A stretch of 64,000 nucleotides of DNA from JBPOFM01 sp051252455 (GCA_051252455.1 JBPOFM010000001.1:248001-312000), one strand, 5' to 3'; numbered from the stretch's first letter, positions 55,564-64,000 are shown. Numbers and translations: made by a program. The notes: generated from the letters alone by a model not told the origin.

Positions 55564-55669
55564 CTATACAATCGATTTCAATTACTTCTCTTATTCTCTA
55601 ATTTATTGAACAAATTGACTTCGTTTCATTCTACTAGATTATTCCTTGGTACTTAAAAAAGTTGGTATT

Positions 55670-58609
55670 CTAATTGCTCCTCAAAGAATCTATGGATTGC
55701 GTCCTCAAAGAGTCGAGATTCATTGTTTCAATTTTTTGTTGCATCTTATTGATTTGATCAACAGTCATGCCTTCTCGAATAGAATCCTTTAGCATACGCA
55801 TGCGTTGCAACTCTTGTTCCGAATAGCCACTTTCATCAATTTCAAGTTCTTCAAGATTGGGTGATTTCTTACCGAGCTTAATATTCATAGCATCGCTTGT
55901 ACCAGTGACCACCACAGGAATTCCTATAATTCCCAATGGCGGCAGTCCGACTCGAATTTTTAGATTAAGCTTACCATCAAGCGTTGTTTGACCTTCCGTA
56001 CGGAGACGAAACGGACTGATTTTAAATTTAAAGCGTTCCAAGGTTAAAATGTTATTCTTTACTGAAGAATTGATAGTGATTTCAGAAAGGGCTGGGTCTT
56101 TTAATTTATCAAATCCAGATTCTTTGGCTATAGTACCAAAAAGTTTATAATCCTCAAATTGTACGTTGTATGCTTTTAAAGTACCTTTTCCTTCGAGTGA
56201 AGGCAACACGGGCATCATTTGATTGTCTATTGTTCCTGACAAGTTATAATCCAAAGAAACCTGTCCTGAAGCATGTTCTGCCGCTGGAACCAATTCCTTA
56301 AACAGTTCAATGCTTTCATATCCTTTTTCAATGTCCAGATGTTCGGCTTTTAAATCCATTGAAAAAAGTGCCTTTTGGGTATCTATCGGACGGTAAAAAC
56401 CATCCAGTCGTGCAGAGCCCTCCACCATTTTCAAATTGCCATTTTTAAGTAAAAGTGTTTCTTCCCTGATACCTAAAGCACCTGACAGAGTCGTTATATA
56501 TAGCGCATTGTATTTTAAGGTATCTATTTGAATCTGTAACGCCAAATCCAAATCCTTCGGCACCAACATGACACCTTTGAGACTTTCTTTAAGCTCGCCG
56601 TTATCTCCATCAGTTCTTGGCGCTTGTGTTGATGTGACGTTTAATAAATCTTCCTTCGGGAAAAATTCAGTGATGTCAATTTTTGAAGATTTCAAATTTA
56701 CATCACCACGTAAAATCCCTTTCGAGAAAAACATATAATCCAGATAGTTTTGAAAAAAACCGTCCATTTCTAATTTAGAACTGCCGTGTTGGATATTCAA
56801 CTTTGAAAATGCCATTTTACCATTTTGGAACAAAAATCTACCTTCAGAAATCAGCATTGGTTGTAGCAGTGCATCTGTTTCTATTTGAATATTTTTGATA
56901 TCAAGCATACCAGTATGACTATTCGTGATGCTGTTTTGTAGGTCTGCACTATCAGGATTATTAAGATGACCTTGTAATTTCAAATTGGCAACCAAGGTAC
57001 CGTCTGCTAGGACAAAAGGTAAATCCACAACTTTATGGAGGGAAGGAAAGTCAATGTTGGCCACACAATTAATTCGGTATTCAGGTTGGTCAAAATTCTT
57101 TATGAATGCATTCGCGGAAAAATGATTGTCAACACAATCAAAATTTAAATCATTGATTGTCAATGTAGACTCTGAAAATGTATTTCCATTATTTATAACT
57201 TCTGCATCTAGGGTAATATTTTTAATTGGTTCAGAACTTCTTGAAGTCTGTAAATAACCATCCATAAGTTTAAAACTTCCTTTGGTTTTGGGCAATTTAG
57301 AAGCTGAAGGTTGATATACGCCCTCTGCATTCCAGTTAGAGGCCAAAAGTCCGTTGAATTTAAGACCTGGCAATGGGAGGGTTTGATTGAGGGTAGTTAA
57401 GTCAATTTTAGAAGTCACATTGGATTTAATGTAAAGCGAATCCTTTCTTCCTTTCAAGACTAATTTTCCAGTTGTGAGCTCATCCTTCAATTTGAAATTT
57501 AGGCTATCCAGACGAATATCCATCCAGTCATTTTCAATAGACCCATTGAACTTTAGGAAGAGATTGTCCAAAACCTGGTCTATTCCCTTATGTGCGATTC
57601 TACCATTCTCAATATCCACGACAATGGCCATACGCTCTCTTTTTAAGGAATCAGGAACACTTCCGGTATAGCCAGCAAGATTTAATGTGGCATCCATTTT
57701 TCCTTTAAAGTCCATTTCTTTAGACCACTCTACATATTCTGGTGGAAGAGCACTCACCAATCCTTGAATGGTCCCGTCTTGGGTACTAAAATCAAAATTA
57801 TAAGCCATGCCTTCATCAAACACATCCAATTTTCCTTTGAAATTGATATTGAGGTCATTTAAAGAGATATTATTATCATCTAATTTTATAGAAAGGGTGT
57901 TGGTATTGTAGACTGTAAAGGATTTTGCCCTTAACTTTTTGCCTTTCAGATACTCTACCTTATCAAAAACTACGTCAATACTATCAATTTCCAAGTTAGA
58001 CCCTATCTCCAATATTCCTGCATCCATTCCTCCTTTACCTCTATAGTTGAGTCCATTTGAAATGATGCTGATACCGATGTCTTCGTCTTTGTAAAATACA
58101 GTAGTATTTTTAATGACCAATCTATCAAGGTTTAGATTTATTCCAACTGATGACGTGTCGTTTTCAATTGTGGTGGCATCAACTTCTCGGTAAACGTCAT
58201 AGTTGTTTTCACCAAACTTGTTTTTAAGTAATCTAATGTTGCAATCGGTCAAATAGGTTTTGTCTATTTCCAATTCTTTTGAAAATACCAATTTTAGCAC
58301 ATTAATGCCAAAGCCTAATTCTTTTGCGGTAATTAATGGTTCGTCTGAAAATGGTTCTGATCCCGCTAAATGGACTTCTTCAAAAGAAAACGTAAGGGCT
58401 GGGAAATGTCTAAAAAAAGAAACATCAGACTCTTTAAACTGAAGCTCTGTTTTTAGATGTTCATTGAGTCCCTTTTTTATTTCACTGGAAATGTAATCAT
58501 CAAATATGTTGGGAACGGCAAACATAAAAATGAGTAGGAAGCCTATCAACCCGCCTATCCATTTCAATATCAAAACGAGTTTACTCTTTTTTTTGTTTGC
58601 TTTCTCCAT
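55670..58609 (-). CDS. AsmA-family protein
   Basis: The 979-residue protein has a single N-terminal membrane anchor (about 10-30) and a long beta-rich periplasmic body. Its N-terminal part (DVSFFRHFPALTFSFEEVHL) and C-terminal AsmA-like region (FRLRTEGQTTLDGKLNLKIRVGLPPLGI) fit the AsmA/TamB-like group. These proteins are thought to form grooves for phospholipid transport between the membranes. A charged helical tail follows. It stands alone between cphA and the pldA operon. Confidence 0.85.
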   Translation of the reverse strand: MEKANKKKSKLVLILKWIGGLIGFLLIFMFAVPNIFDDYISSEIKKGLNEHLKTELQFKESDVSFFRHFPALTFSFEEVHLAGSEPFSDEPLITAKELGFGINVLKLVFSKELEIDKTYLTDCNIRLLKNKFGENNYDVYREVDATTIENDTSSVGINLNLDRLVIKNTTVFYKDEDIGISIISNGLNYRGKGGMDAGILEIGSNLEIDSIDVVFDKVEYLKGKKLRAKSFTVYNTNTLSIKLDDNNISLNDLNINFKGKLDVFDEGMAYNFDFSTQDGTIQGLVSALPPEYVEWSKEMDFKGKMDATLNLAGYTGSVPDSLKRERMAIVVDIENGRIAHKGIDQVLDNLFLKFNGSIENDWMDIRLDSLNFKLKDELTTGKLVLKGRKDSLYIKSNVTSKIDLTTLNQTLPLPGLKFNGLLASNWNAEGVYQPSASKLPKTKGSFKLMDGYLQTSRSSEPIKNITLDAEVINNGNTFSESTLTINDLNFDCVDNHFSANAFIKNFDQPEYRINCVANIDFPSLHKVVDLPFVLADGTLVANLKLQGHLNNPDSADLQNSITNSHTGMLDIKNIQIETDALLQPMLISEGRFLFQNGKMAFSKLNIQHGSSKLEMDGFFQNYLDYMFFSKGILRGDVNLKSSKIDITEFFPKEDLLNVTSTQAPRTDGDNGELKESLKGVMLVPKDLDLALQIQIDTLKYNALYITTLSGALGIREETLLLKNGNLKMVEGSARLDGFYRPIDTQKALFSMDLKAEHLDIEKGYESIELFKELVPAAEHASGQVSLDYNLSGTIDNQMMPVLPSLEGKGTLKAYNVQFEDYKLFGTIAKESGFDKLKDPALSEITINSSVKNNILTLERFKFKISPFRLRTEGQTTLDGKLNLKIRVGLPPLGIIGIPVVVTGTSDAMNIKLGKKSPNLEELEIDESGYSEQELQRMRMLKDSIREGMTVDQINKMQQKIETMNLDSLRTQSIDSLRSN

Positions 58610-58743
58610 TCAGATAAAAAATTTCAACTTTTAGTTCAGGTTAATTCAACCACTCCATCTTTATTGACACAATTAAAACTTTACAAAAAACAACATTAAA
58701 GTAGAGAGCCAAAATGTTAATCATTGACATCCGTAATCAGCTC

Positions 58744-59637
58744 CTACCAATTTACAAATGACACTCCAAGCCCAATGGTATTTTGATAATGATTGTAATC
58801 TACTAACGTTTCTCCATATCCTGTAAACAATTGTGCCTGTAGATTTAAATCTCTATTGATAGGATACAGATAATTGAATTCAATATTACCGCGATTATCC
58901 TTAAAGGTAAACGTGTTCGAGGCGATGGCATAAAAGGTATGTTTTTTCAGTTTATAAATAGCGGTAATCCGACCATTGCCAATATAACTTGTAATCAATG
59001 GGTTTTCATCTTCCTCCGCATCTTCACTCAGTCTTATCCACGGACTAAGATAAAGTTGTAGATTTTCACTTTCAAAAGCAAAATTAAAAATAATTCTATT
59101 CCAGCTTCTCGACCTCGGTAAATCACGCCCATTTGACTGATGGTTAAACGTAATCCCAGCCATCTTTAACCTTAAACCTGCCATATTGATATTCAGAGGA
59201 AAATTAAGCATGAGTTCTGGTTCATAATTCAATTCCCTAAAGGCGCGTGATATCTCGGTATTATATATTTGCCAATGTGCTCTCTGTGTATATCCAATCC
59301 ATAAATCGCCCTTACCAAAAAACATAGATTGGGCTACTTTTGTCTTAAAACTCAATTGAAATTTAGCTTCATAATTATTAAAATCTTTAGGGACTGTGGA
59401 AGAATAGTCAGGATTTTCACTTTGAGGTAATTTATTAGGACTACTCGACCATCGTCCTGCGGTTACATATACAGGTTTATAAGAAGTAAACTTAAAGTTA
59501 CCTTTTCTCGTTTCCTTGTCCAAATCCCATACTGTTGATAGTGATTTAAGTGCCGTTTGGTCCTGTGTAAGCTGTTGAGCTTTCGCTATTAAAACAGACA
59601 AACCTAATAGCATAGATAAAAGCGTATTTCTTTTCAT
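58744..59637 (-). CDS. pldA: Outer-membrane phospholipase A1
   Basis: The 297-residue protein matches PldA (OMPLA), a 12-strand barrel that hydrolyses phospholipids in the outer leaflet. The catalytic His and Ser lie in the segment FNHQSNGRDLPRSRSW, and the nearby WNRI matches the family. The ATG at 59637 gives a signal peptide ending AKAQ; an in-frame start farther upstream at 59706 runs into the preceding gene. The protein ends in an aromatic strand (VSFVNW), as expected for BamA insertion. It is the last gene of a six-gene envelope operon. Confidence 0.9.
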   Translation of the reverse strand: MKRNTLLSMLLGLSVLIAKAQQLTQDQTALKSLSTVWDLDKETRKGNFKFTSYKPVYVTAGRWSSSPNKLPQSENPDYSSTVPKDFNNYEAKFQLSFKTKVAQSMFFGKGDLWIGYTQRAHWQIYNTEISRAFRELNYEPELMLNFPLNINMAGLRLKMAGITFNHQSNGRDLPRSRSWNRIIFNFAFESENLQLYLSPWIRLSEDAEEDENPLITSYIGNGRITAIYKLKKHTFYAIASNTFTFKDNRGNIEFNYLYPINRDLNLQAQLFTGYGETLVDYNHYQNTIGLGVSFVNW

Positions 59638-59651
59638 TGCAATTCTAATTT

Positions 59652-59945
59652 CTACTGTCCACCAAAAAGTGCTTTTCCGTTTTTCTGTAGCACATAGCCT
59701 TTCCAACTTATTAATGTGTAGGTTTTATTTGTCCAGTTTCCCTCATTCATTTTTGTCAAGACCGTTCCATTATCTTGGTTTGGCAAAAAAAGTTCGGCTT
59801 TGGTACGCTCATCATTAAACAAGATAAATGCAGGTTTGCCTTCGGTCATTGCGCCTTCTTTTAAGGGGTTCAGTTGAATGTTTAGGGTAGCTAGTTCTAA
59901 ACAGGCTTGTTTTAATTCGGAATAGGATTTACCGTTTTCAAACAA
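59652..59945 (-). CDS. Small protein of unknown function with uncertain start
   Basis: The frame encodes up to 97 residues (FENGKSYSELKQACLEL to NGKALFGGQ) with no signal peptide. Its only in-frame start is TTG at 59945. An ATG at 59961, which overlaps the previous stop as ATGA, is the natural start by position, but its frame ends after seven codons. A GTTT tandem pair at about 59940-59947 separates the two; removing one unit would join the ATG to the long frame. Upstream in the same frame the previous gene ends in TGA at 59958, so readthrough is another possibility. I do not recognise the family. Confidence 0.5.
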   Translation of the reverse strand: MFENGKSYSELKQACLELATLNIQLNPLKEGAMTEGKPAFILFNDERTKAELFLPNQDNGTVLTKMNEGNWTNKTYTLISWKGYVLQKNGKALFGGQ

Positions 59946-59957
59946 ACAACTTGCTCT

Positions 59958-60449
59958 TCATTGAGAACAATCTGTTTTGGTCAATGGCATAGTGGAAGAA
60001 TAATTGACCGCATTCACATCTTTGAACATGGTGCCGTCTTCATTTAATTCGCCATAGCCTTCCACCAGTTGATTGTCCTTAAGCATAAATGCGACTTGAC
60101 GTTTACTTTCAACACCTTCCGATTGAAAAGTATAAGTTCCAACGAGTTTGCCTTCGCTAAATTCTCCTTTAAATGTGCCTGTGTTTTTGTCTTTTTCGGA
60201 ATAGGCATAGGTCAGATTCGCTTCAACCGGATTATCTGTTTTTGTAATATCCATATTGACCATGCTGCCATTTTCGTTATACGTGTAACAGCCTTTTTCA
60301 AGTGTTGGTGTCATGGTAATTTCCTCTTCCATAGTTTCCTCAACCATGATGTGTTCAGGTTTTTCTTCTTTGTTTTTACAATTGAAAAAGGTAAAAGCAA
60401 CGAATGCCACTAGCATTAATTTTGACGAGTTTACATTTGAAATTTTCAT
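59958..60449 (-). CDS. Lipoprotein of unknown function
   Basis: The 163-residue protein has a lipoprotein signal peptide (lipobox TFFNC, Cys24) followed by a Glu-rich linker and a beta-strand-rich domain with YTYNENGSMVNMDIT and GTFKGEFSEGKLVGTYTF, ending TKTDCSQ. Similar small lipoproteins are common in Flavobacteriaceae but their function is unknown. It is in the envelope operon, between the META lipoprotein and the small ORF. Confidence 0.8.
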   Translation of the reverse strand: MKISNVNSSKLMLVAFVAFTFFNCKNKEEKPEHIMVEETMEEEITMTPTLEKGCYTYNENGSMVNMDITKTDNPVEANLTYAYSEKDKNTGTFKGEFSEGKLVGTYTFQSEGVESKRQVAFMLKDNQLVEGYGELNEDGTMFKDVNAVNYSSTMPLTKTDCSQ

Positions 60450-60467
60450 AATTATTTGGTTTAATGG

Positions 60468-61253
60468 TTAATCTATTTTTTTAAATACAGTTAAAATCCC
60501 TGATGGATTGGAAAGTGTCAATCTGTTATTGTCTATGGAATAAGTCGTGCTGCCTTGCAATGCCTTTAAAAATTCAGCTTCTTTATTGGAAGGCTCGCAC
60601 ATCATTTTTGTGGTAAAAATATTGGTAAAGCGCAGCAATCCTTTTTCGAAGAACAGTTTGCCGCTCATTTGGTTACATCCAGCAAATCCCATAAAGGTAT
60701 TCTCGGCCGCTTTTATTTCCAGTGATGGGAATTCTTTGCTGAAATCGTCTTTAATAATTGTTTTTCCATTTAAGCTTTCGAGCACCCAAATATCATGCAA
60801 GCGGTAATCGGTTTTATAATCGCCGCAGCCTTCAAGATTCTGAACTTCTGTTTCCATCACTTTTTTAAGGTTTACCGAAACTTTATACGGTGAGATTTTT
60901 CCTGACATTTCATTGATGCATTCCGCCTGAATTATTTGAAGGGTCATCTTGCTAGATACTGTCTCCACATCATATCGTTTGACATTGCTATCCTGTGCGA
61001 AAATGGGATTGGTATGTGGAAATAAAATAGAATCCATAGGTGTTTTAAAGGTTATCCCATCTTCAGAAATCTCCAAACTCCAAAACGGCTCGGTTCCAGT
61101 AGCCACAAAATAGGGTTGGAATTCGGTAGTTGTCGTAGCCGTGGCCACAATTTCTTCCTGAACGTCATTATTAGTTACTTCTTTTTGAGATATGTTTGAT
61201 TTACAGCTCATACATAGAAGAAATATTAGCAATAATTGAATTGAAAACCTCAT
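60468..61253 (-). CDS. META-domain lipoprotein with N-terminal COG3650-like domain
   Basis: The 261-residue lipoprotein (lipobox LCMSC, Cys17) has two domains. Residues about 45-145 contain ATGTEPFWSLEI and resemble the COG3650-type domain. Residues about 150-260 form a META/HslJ-type domain with the conserved FAGCNQMSGKLFF and TKMMCEP segments. META proteins are linked to stress resistance but the mechanism is unknown. It follows a second, single-domain META lipoprotein by 20 bases, which suggests duplication of the domain. Confidence 0.85.
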   Translation of the reverse strand: MRFSIQLLLIFLLCMSCKSNISQKEVTNNDVQEEIVATATTTTEFQPYFVATGTEPFWSLEISEDGITFKTPMDSILFPHTNPIFAQDSNVKRYDVETVSSKMTLQIIQAECINEMSGKISPYKVSVNLKKVMETEVQNLEGCGDYKTDYRLHDIWVLESLNGKTIIKDDFSKEFPSLEIKAAENTFMGFAGCNQMSGKLFFEKGLLRFTNIFTTKMMCEPSNKEAEFLKALQGSTTYSIDNNRLTLSNPSGILTVFKKID

Positions 61254-61273
61254 TGAATTGAAATTAGAGCTAT

Positions 61274-61702
61274 TTAATTAGATACTTTCTTAAAACGCAT
61301 CATCGGCACGTCGTCAATCATCAGATTCAATTTTCCATCAGCATCAAAACTGTAAGCGTTGATTTTACTCATCATGTTCAGAAATTGTTGTTCGCCTTCG
61401 CCACAGTACATCATGGTGGTGGGTCCTGGTTCCCCAAAGGAAATAGATTTTCCGTTCAACGTGTAGGATGCCGAATATCCATTGCAGCTGTTATTACCTG
61501 TCACTTTATTTGTGGTTTTGTTGAATGTGATTTCAGGTTTTTTATCAGGAAATAACCCGTCAAAGGCAATTCGTGGCCCTGACATGTATTCAAGTTGCCA
61601 AGTTGGTCCAAAAAGTTGGTCACTGTTGGTCATTTCTTTTTGTGAACCACAGGCCATCACAAGCGACAGGAATAGAACGAATACAATAGATTGAGTTTTC
61701 AT
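61274..61702 (-). CDS. META-domain lipoprotein (HslJ-like)
   Basis: The 142-residue lipoprotein (lipobox LVMAC, Cys18) consists of one META domain with NNSCNGYSASYTL and TTMMYCGEGEQQFL, matching the motif of the downstream gene. Its function is unknown. It starts 10 bases after the Pr6Pr gene. Confidence 0.87.
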   Translation of the reverse strand: MKTQSIVFVLFLSLVMACGSQKEMTNSDQLFGPTWQLEYMSGPRIAFDGLFPDKKPEITFNKTTNKVTGNNSCNGYSASYTLNGKSISFGEPGPTTMMYCGEGEQQFLNMMSKINAYSFDADGKLNLMIDDVPMMRFKKVSN

Positions 61703-61712
61703 AATTATAGTT

Positions 61713-62378
61713 TTATGGTTGTTGTTGTCTCTTAAAAAATCGTGCCAATATGTATAATAGTCCCATTAAAATCAACGCCACTAAACTCAACATTATAAAG
61801 TTAATGAAAACCTTCAAATATCCAAGACTCGAAACATCAATAAATGGATATGGATAAAAGCCTGAAAAACGCCCTCTAATTATAATGATTATGAAATACA
61901 GAATAGGGTACAAAAGCCATGCAAAAAGATTTCGAGGTTTTAGATTTGAAGCATTCACATAGAAAAACCAATATAACAACATATAGACTGGAATAACACT
62001 ATGAAGAAGTTCGTCAACAACCATTTGAAAACCGGTTGGCTGCCATATCCAACGCAAGACCACTTGGTATACCAAACCAACAATTAAAATAAAAGTAGTA
62101 ATGGCGGTGAGTGCCGAGTCGTTTTTTAGGAATTTGAAGCCTTTAAGGTTAAAAATTTGGTTGGTAAAGTAAAGTGCAACAAGGATATTTGTTAGAATGG
62201 TGAAATAGCTAAAAAACCTGACAATAGTTTCAAAAACTTCCTCCTCTCTATTCATGACAATTAAAATGAATTGACCAATGACGGCAAGCCACCCAAGAAA
62301 AAAACCAATGGTGTTTAATGCCTTTCGTGAAGCTTTGCGCTCCATTTTCATCGGATAAACATCTTCTTGTGTTATCAT
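61713..62378 (-). CDS. Pr6Pr-family membrane protein
   Basis: The 221-residue protein has six hydrophobic helices and the segment GRFSGFYPYPFIDV, a hallmark of the Pr6Pr family. A short charged N-terminus precedes the first helix at about residue 20. The family function is unknown. It is the first gene of the Pr6Pr-META-META-lipoprotein-ORF-pldA operon. Confidence 0.85.
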   Translation of the reverse strand: MITQEDVYPMKMERKASRKALNTIGFFLGWLAVIGQFILIVMNREEEVFETIVRFFSYFTILTNILVALYFTNQIFNLKGFKFLKNDSALTAITTFILIVGLVYQVVLRWIWQPTGFQMVVDELLHSVIPVYMLLYWFFYVNASNLKPRNLFAWLLYPILYFIIIIIRGRFSGFYPYPFIDVSSLGYLKVFINFIMLSLVALILMGLLYILARFFKRQQQP

Positions 62379-62409
62379 GACATGAAATTAAACTATTAGA
62401 GTAATATTT

Positions 62410-62417
62410 CAAAATTA
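62410..62417 (-). promoter_or_regulatory. -7 element of the Pr6Pr-pldA operon
   Basis: The minus strand reads TAATTTTG, matching TAnnTTTG, about 32 bases before the start codon of the Pr6Pr gene. No -33 box is clear; the preceding terminator lies next to it. Confidence 0.35.
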
Positions 62418-62420
62418 ACG

Positions 62421-62446
62421 TCAAAAGCCCTATCATAAGATAAGGC
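62421..62446 (-). terminator. Terminator after the T9SS cargo gene
   Basis: On the minus strand an 8-bp stem with one G-U pair (62439-62446 with 62427-62434) and 4-base loop is followed by TTTTGACG. It lies about 45 bases after the cargo gene stop. Confidence 0.55.
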
Positions 62447-62491
62447 ATTTGAAATTTTTAAATGATGCAAGTTTTTAATCACTAATACATA

Positions 62492-62601
62492 TTAATTTTT
62501 AATGATTTGTTTTGTGATTGAATTGTTCTCTGTGTCTTTCATTCTCAACAGGTACATGCCGCTTGAAAGATTTGAAATATCAATTTTATTGGTATTAGAA
62601 A
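62492..62601. repeat. Direct repeat of the T9SS sorting-domain coding DNA, copy 1
   Basis: About 110 bases match 63685-63794 with roughly six differences, including a perfect run of over 40 bases. The similarity begins at the stop codon and fades upstream of the conserved TNKIDISNLSSG segment. Confidence 0.85.
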
Positions 62602-63673
62602 ATTCCAATAGTTTTTGACCTGTTAAGCTGTAAATCGTTGCCTCGCTAATTTCAACGTTTGATGGAAGTTCGATATTTATTACATTAGTTGCAGGATTTG
62701 GGAATATGGAGATAGAAGTCAATACATTTTCAGGAACTCCGAGAGTTAAATTATTCATAGACGCCATTGTCAACTCTGCAGGTGTAGTGTCAAACAACGA
62801 AGTTCCAGCACCAGTTGTAACATCTATCGAATAAATTGCACTTGAGTTACTAGATATATAAGCAGCAGCATATAATATATTTGTTTCGTGATCTATGAAA
62901 GCTTCTTGAGTAAATTGTAGGTTAAAACCAAAAGGACCAACCAGAGTTGCAACACCGGTTTGTAGGTCAATTGTATAAAGATTATCATTTGTAATATCTA
63001 TACTATAAGCAATACCATTATTATCAATTTCTAACCAAATACCTTGACTCATACCCGTATCAGCATTTATTAAGGTAACAGCACCAGTACTTATATTTAC
63101 ACTGTATAATTCTGAACGGTTAGTATTACCGTTGTTATGAATCATATACCAAGTTTCGTTAACAGGATTATAAGATAACCCAGAGGGTAAACCTGGAGGT
63201 ATTGTTAATGGCGCAATTCCTGTAAATGAGCCATCGACTGTACTCACAGAAAGCAATTGCAATACACCGTTGAATCCTCCTATCGCATACCAATTTCCTT
63301 CAGCGTCAAAATCATCCGCAAGAAATAGATTTTCAGGAGAACTTAAGACATCTATACTATAAGGGCCTGCTAAAGGGAATGTTCCCAAATCAAAGGATTG
63401 AATATCAAATGCATATACAACACCTGGTAAACTTCGGGAAGGGAAAGACGGTCTATTTGCCACTTCATTCGCGAAATAATTTAATAAAATTGTCTGTTCG
63501 CTTTCGTTAAAATTTTGAGTAATTGCTTCTCTTACACTAACTGCTGTTGGTGGTAAGTTTCCTAATCGATCTAACAAATTTTGGGCCTCACTACTAGTTG
63601 CGGTTTGCGCTCCAGCTTGAAATACCATGGAACCTGCTATAATTGCTATTAAAATACATGTAATTTTTTTCAT
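62492..63673 (-). CDS. T9SS-secreted protein with type A sorting domain
   Basis: The 393-residue protein has a signal peptide (ending AGAQ), a repetitive beta-propeller-like body of short blades (YSIDV, YSVNISTG, YTIDLQTG, YSIDVTTG) and a C-terminal type A sorting domain (about 315-393: IFPNPATN, IYSLTGQKLLEF, GMYLLRMKD, KQIIKN). The sorting domain sends it through SprA and links it to the cell surface. The function of the propeller body is unknown. It begins 11 bases after the stop of the upstream cargo gene. Confidence 0.9.
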   Translation of the reverse strand: MKKITCILIAIIAGSMVFQAGAQTATSSEAQNLLDRLGNLPPTAVSVREAITQNFNESEQTILLNYFANEVANRPSFPSRSLPGVVYAFDIQSFDLGTFPLAGPYSIDVLSSPENLFLADDFDAEGNWYAIGGFNGVLQLLSVSTVDGSFTGIAPLTIPPGLPSGLSYNPVNETWYMIHNNGNTNRSELYSVNISTGAVTLINADTGMSQGIWLEIDNNGIAYSIDITNDNLYTIDLQTGVATLVGPFGFNLQFTQEAFIDHETNILYAAAYISSNSSAIYSIDVTTGAGTSLFDTTPAELTMASMNNLTLGVPENVLTSISIFPNPATNVINIELPSNVEISEATIYSLTGQKLLEFSNTNKIDISNLSSGMYLLRMKDTENNSITKQIIKN

Positions 63674-63684
63674 ATTAAATTGTT

Positions 63685-63794
63685 TTAATTTTTAATGATT
63701 TGTTTTGTGATTGAATTGTTTTTAGTGTCTTTCATTTTCAAGAGGTAGATGCCGCTTGAAAGATTTGAAATATCAATTTTATTGGTATTAGAAA
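63685..63794. repeat. Direct repeat of the T9SS sorting-domain coding DNA, copy 2
   Basis: This is the partner of the copy at 62492-62601, in the same orientation and offset by 1193 bases. Both copies encode the last ~36 residues of the two cargo proteins. Confidence 0.85.
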
Positions 63795-64000
63795 CTTCCA
63801 TAAGCTTTTGACCTGCCACGTTATAAACGTTCATATTTTGAACTATGCCACCATTTGAAAGTACTACATTTATGACTCCGTTTGTTGGATTTGGATAGAT
63901 GCTTAAAGCATTAGGGTTACTTCCTACCTCTGGAGTACTCAATGTATTCAGATTTAGTGTGTCTTTCAATATTCCTAAAGAGAGTGTACCTAAAAAGACA
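63685..64000 (-). CDS. C-terminal part of a T9SS cargo protein (N-terminus outside window)
   Basis: The frame is open to the right window edge, so the N-terminus is missing; at least 104 residues are present. The end is a type A sorting domain (IYPNPTNG, VYNVAGQKLMEV, GIYLLKMKD, KQIIKN). An in-frame TTG at 63969 is not a credible start. The domain is nearly identical to that of the next gene. Confidence 0.85.
   Translation of the reverse strand, partial: VFLGTLSLGILKDTLNLNTLSTPEVGSNPNALSIYPNPTNGVINVVLSNGGIVQNMNVYNVAGQKLMEVSNTNKIDISNLSSGIYLLKMKDTKNNSITKQIIKN

Noticed and set aside
58680..58712. Possible terminator after pldA
   Set aside because: Only six base pairs close a 15-base loop; the T-run alone is not enough.
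63969..63971. TTG as start of the last cargo gene
   Set aside because: The frame continues to the window edge and a sorting-domain protein needs a signal peptide, so this is an internal codon.
1..64000. Mobile element, prophage, CRISPR or defence island
   Set aside because: I found no transposase, integrase, phage structural gene, direct-repeat array or recognised defence gene; the tRNA gene has no integrated element beside it.

Overview
The window is a 64 kb, AT-rich piece of a Bacteroidota chromosome, almost certainly from a (probably marine) member of the Flavobacteriaceae. The evidence is the gliding/type IX secretion pair remB and sprA, T9SS C-terminal sorting domains, an Alternative Complex III plus caa3-type oxidase operon, FucP-type sugar transport with GH92, and promoters of the Bacteroidota form (TTTG, 16-21 bases, TAnnTTTG). 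Ribosome-binding sites are weak. At least three real genes (sprA, queG, a NodB-type deacetylase) appear to start with TTG. I see no insertion sequence, prophage, CRISPR array or rRNA.

Layout. 1-4.1 kb (minus): partial remB, two TonB-like proteins, a VanZ-family protein and gcvH. 4.1-14.4 kb (minus): maeB-ruvA-sprA, with the giant outer-membrane protein SprA. 14.6-16.4 kb (plus): a BamA-like barrel protein. 16.5-19.8 kb (minus): ruvB, a cytochrome P450 and queG, closely packed. 19.9-32.0 kb (minus): one long respiratory operon, actABCDEF followed by oxidase subunits II and I, carrying electrons from menaquinol through cytochromes c to oxygen. 32.1-34 kb is a small accessory patch: a SPOR-domain protein, then a Cys/Gly-rich lipoprotein paired with a 52-residue two-helix membrane protein. 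34-38.5 kb (minus): rimP-nusA-infB with an attenuator-like leader hairpin. 38.6-45.3 kb: a universal stress protein, tRNA-Gln, a GT117 (DUF2723) membrane glycosyltransferase with a coupled NodB deacetylase, a thioredoxin-fold protein without its cysteines, and a membrane metallophosphoesterase. 45.4-50.8 kb (plus): an N-glycan-use set of GH92 mannosidase lipoprotein, sugar MFS transporter and glycosylasparaginase. 50.8-58.6 kb: aldehyde dehydrogenase, a small secreted protein, cyanophycin synthetase and an AsmA-like protein. 58.7-62.4 kb (minus): a compact envelope operon (Pr6Pr membrane protein, two META lipoproteins, a third lipoprotein, a small ORF with a disturbed start, and phospholipase A1). 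62.5-64 kb (minus): two neighbouring T9SS cargo genes with nearly identical sorting-domain DNA; the upstream one is cut by the window edge.

Most of the window is core flavobacterial housekeeping, respiration and envelope biology. The observations most worth following are the unlisted two-TM gene beside the Cys/Gly-zipper lipoprotein, a helix-hairpin-helix-like tail fused to the ActC quinol-oxidase subunit, the leader hairpin of the rimP-nusA-infB operon, the disturbed start at 59.95 kb with its GTTT tandem repeat, and the duplicated T9SS sorting domain.
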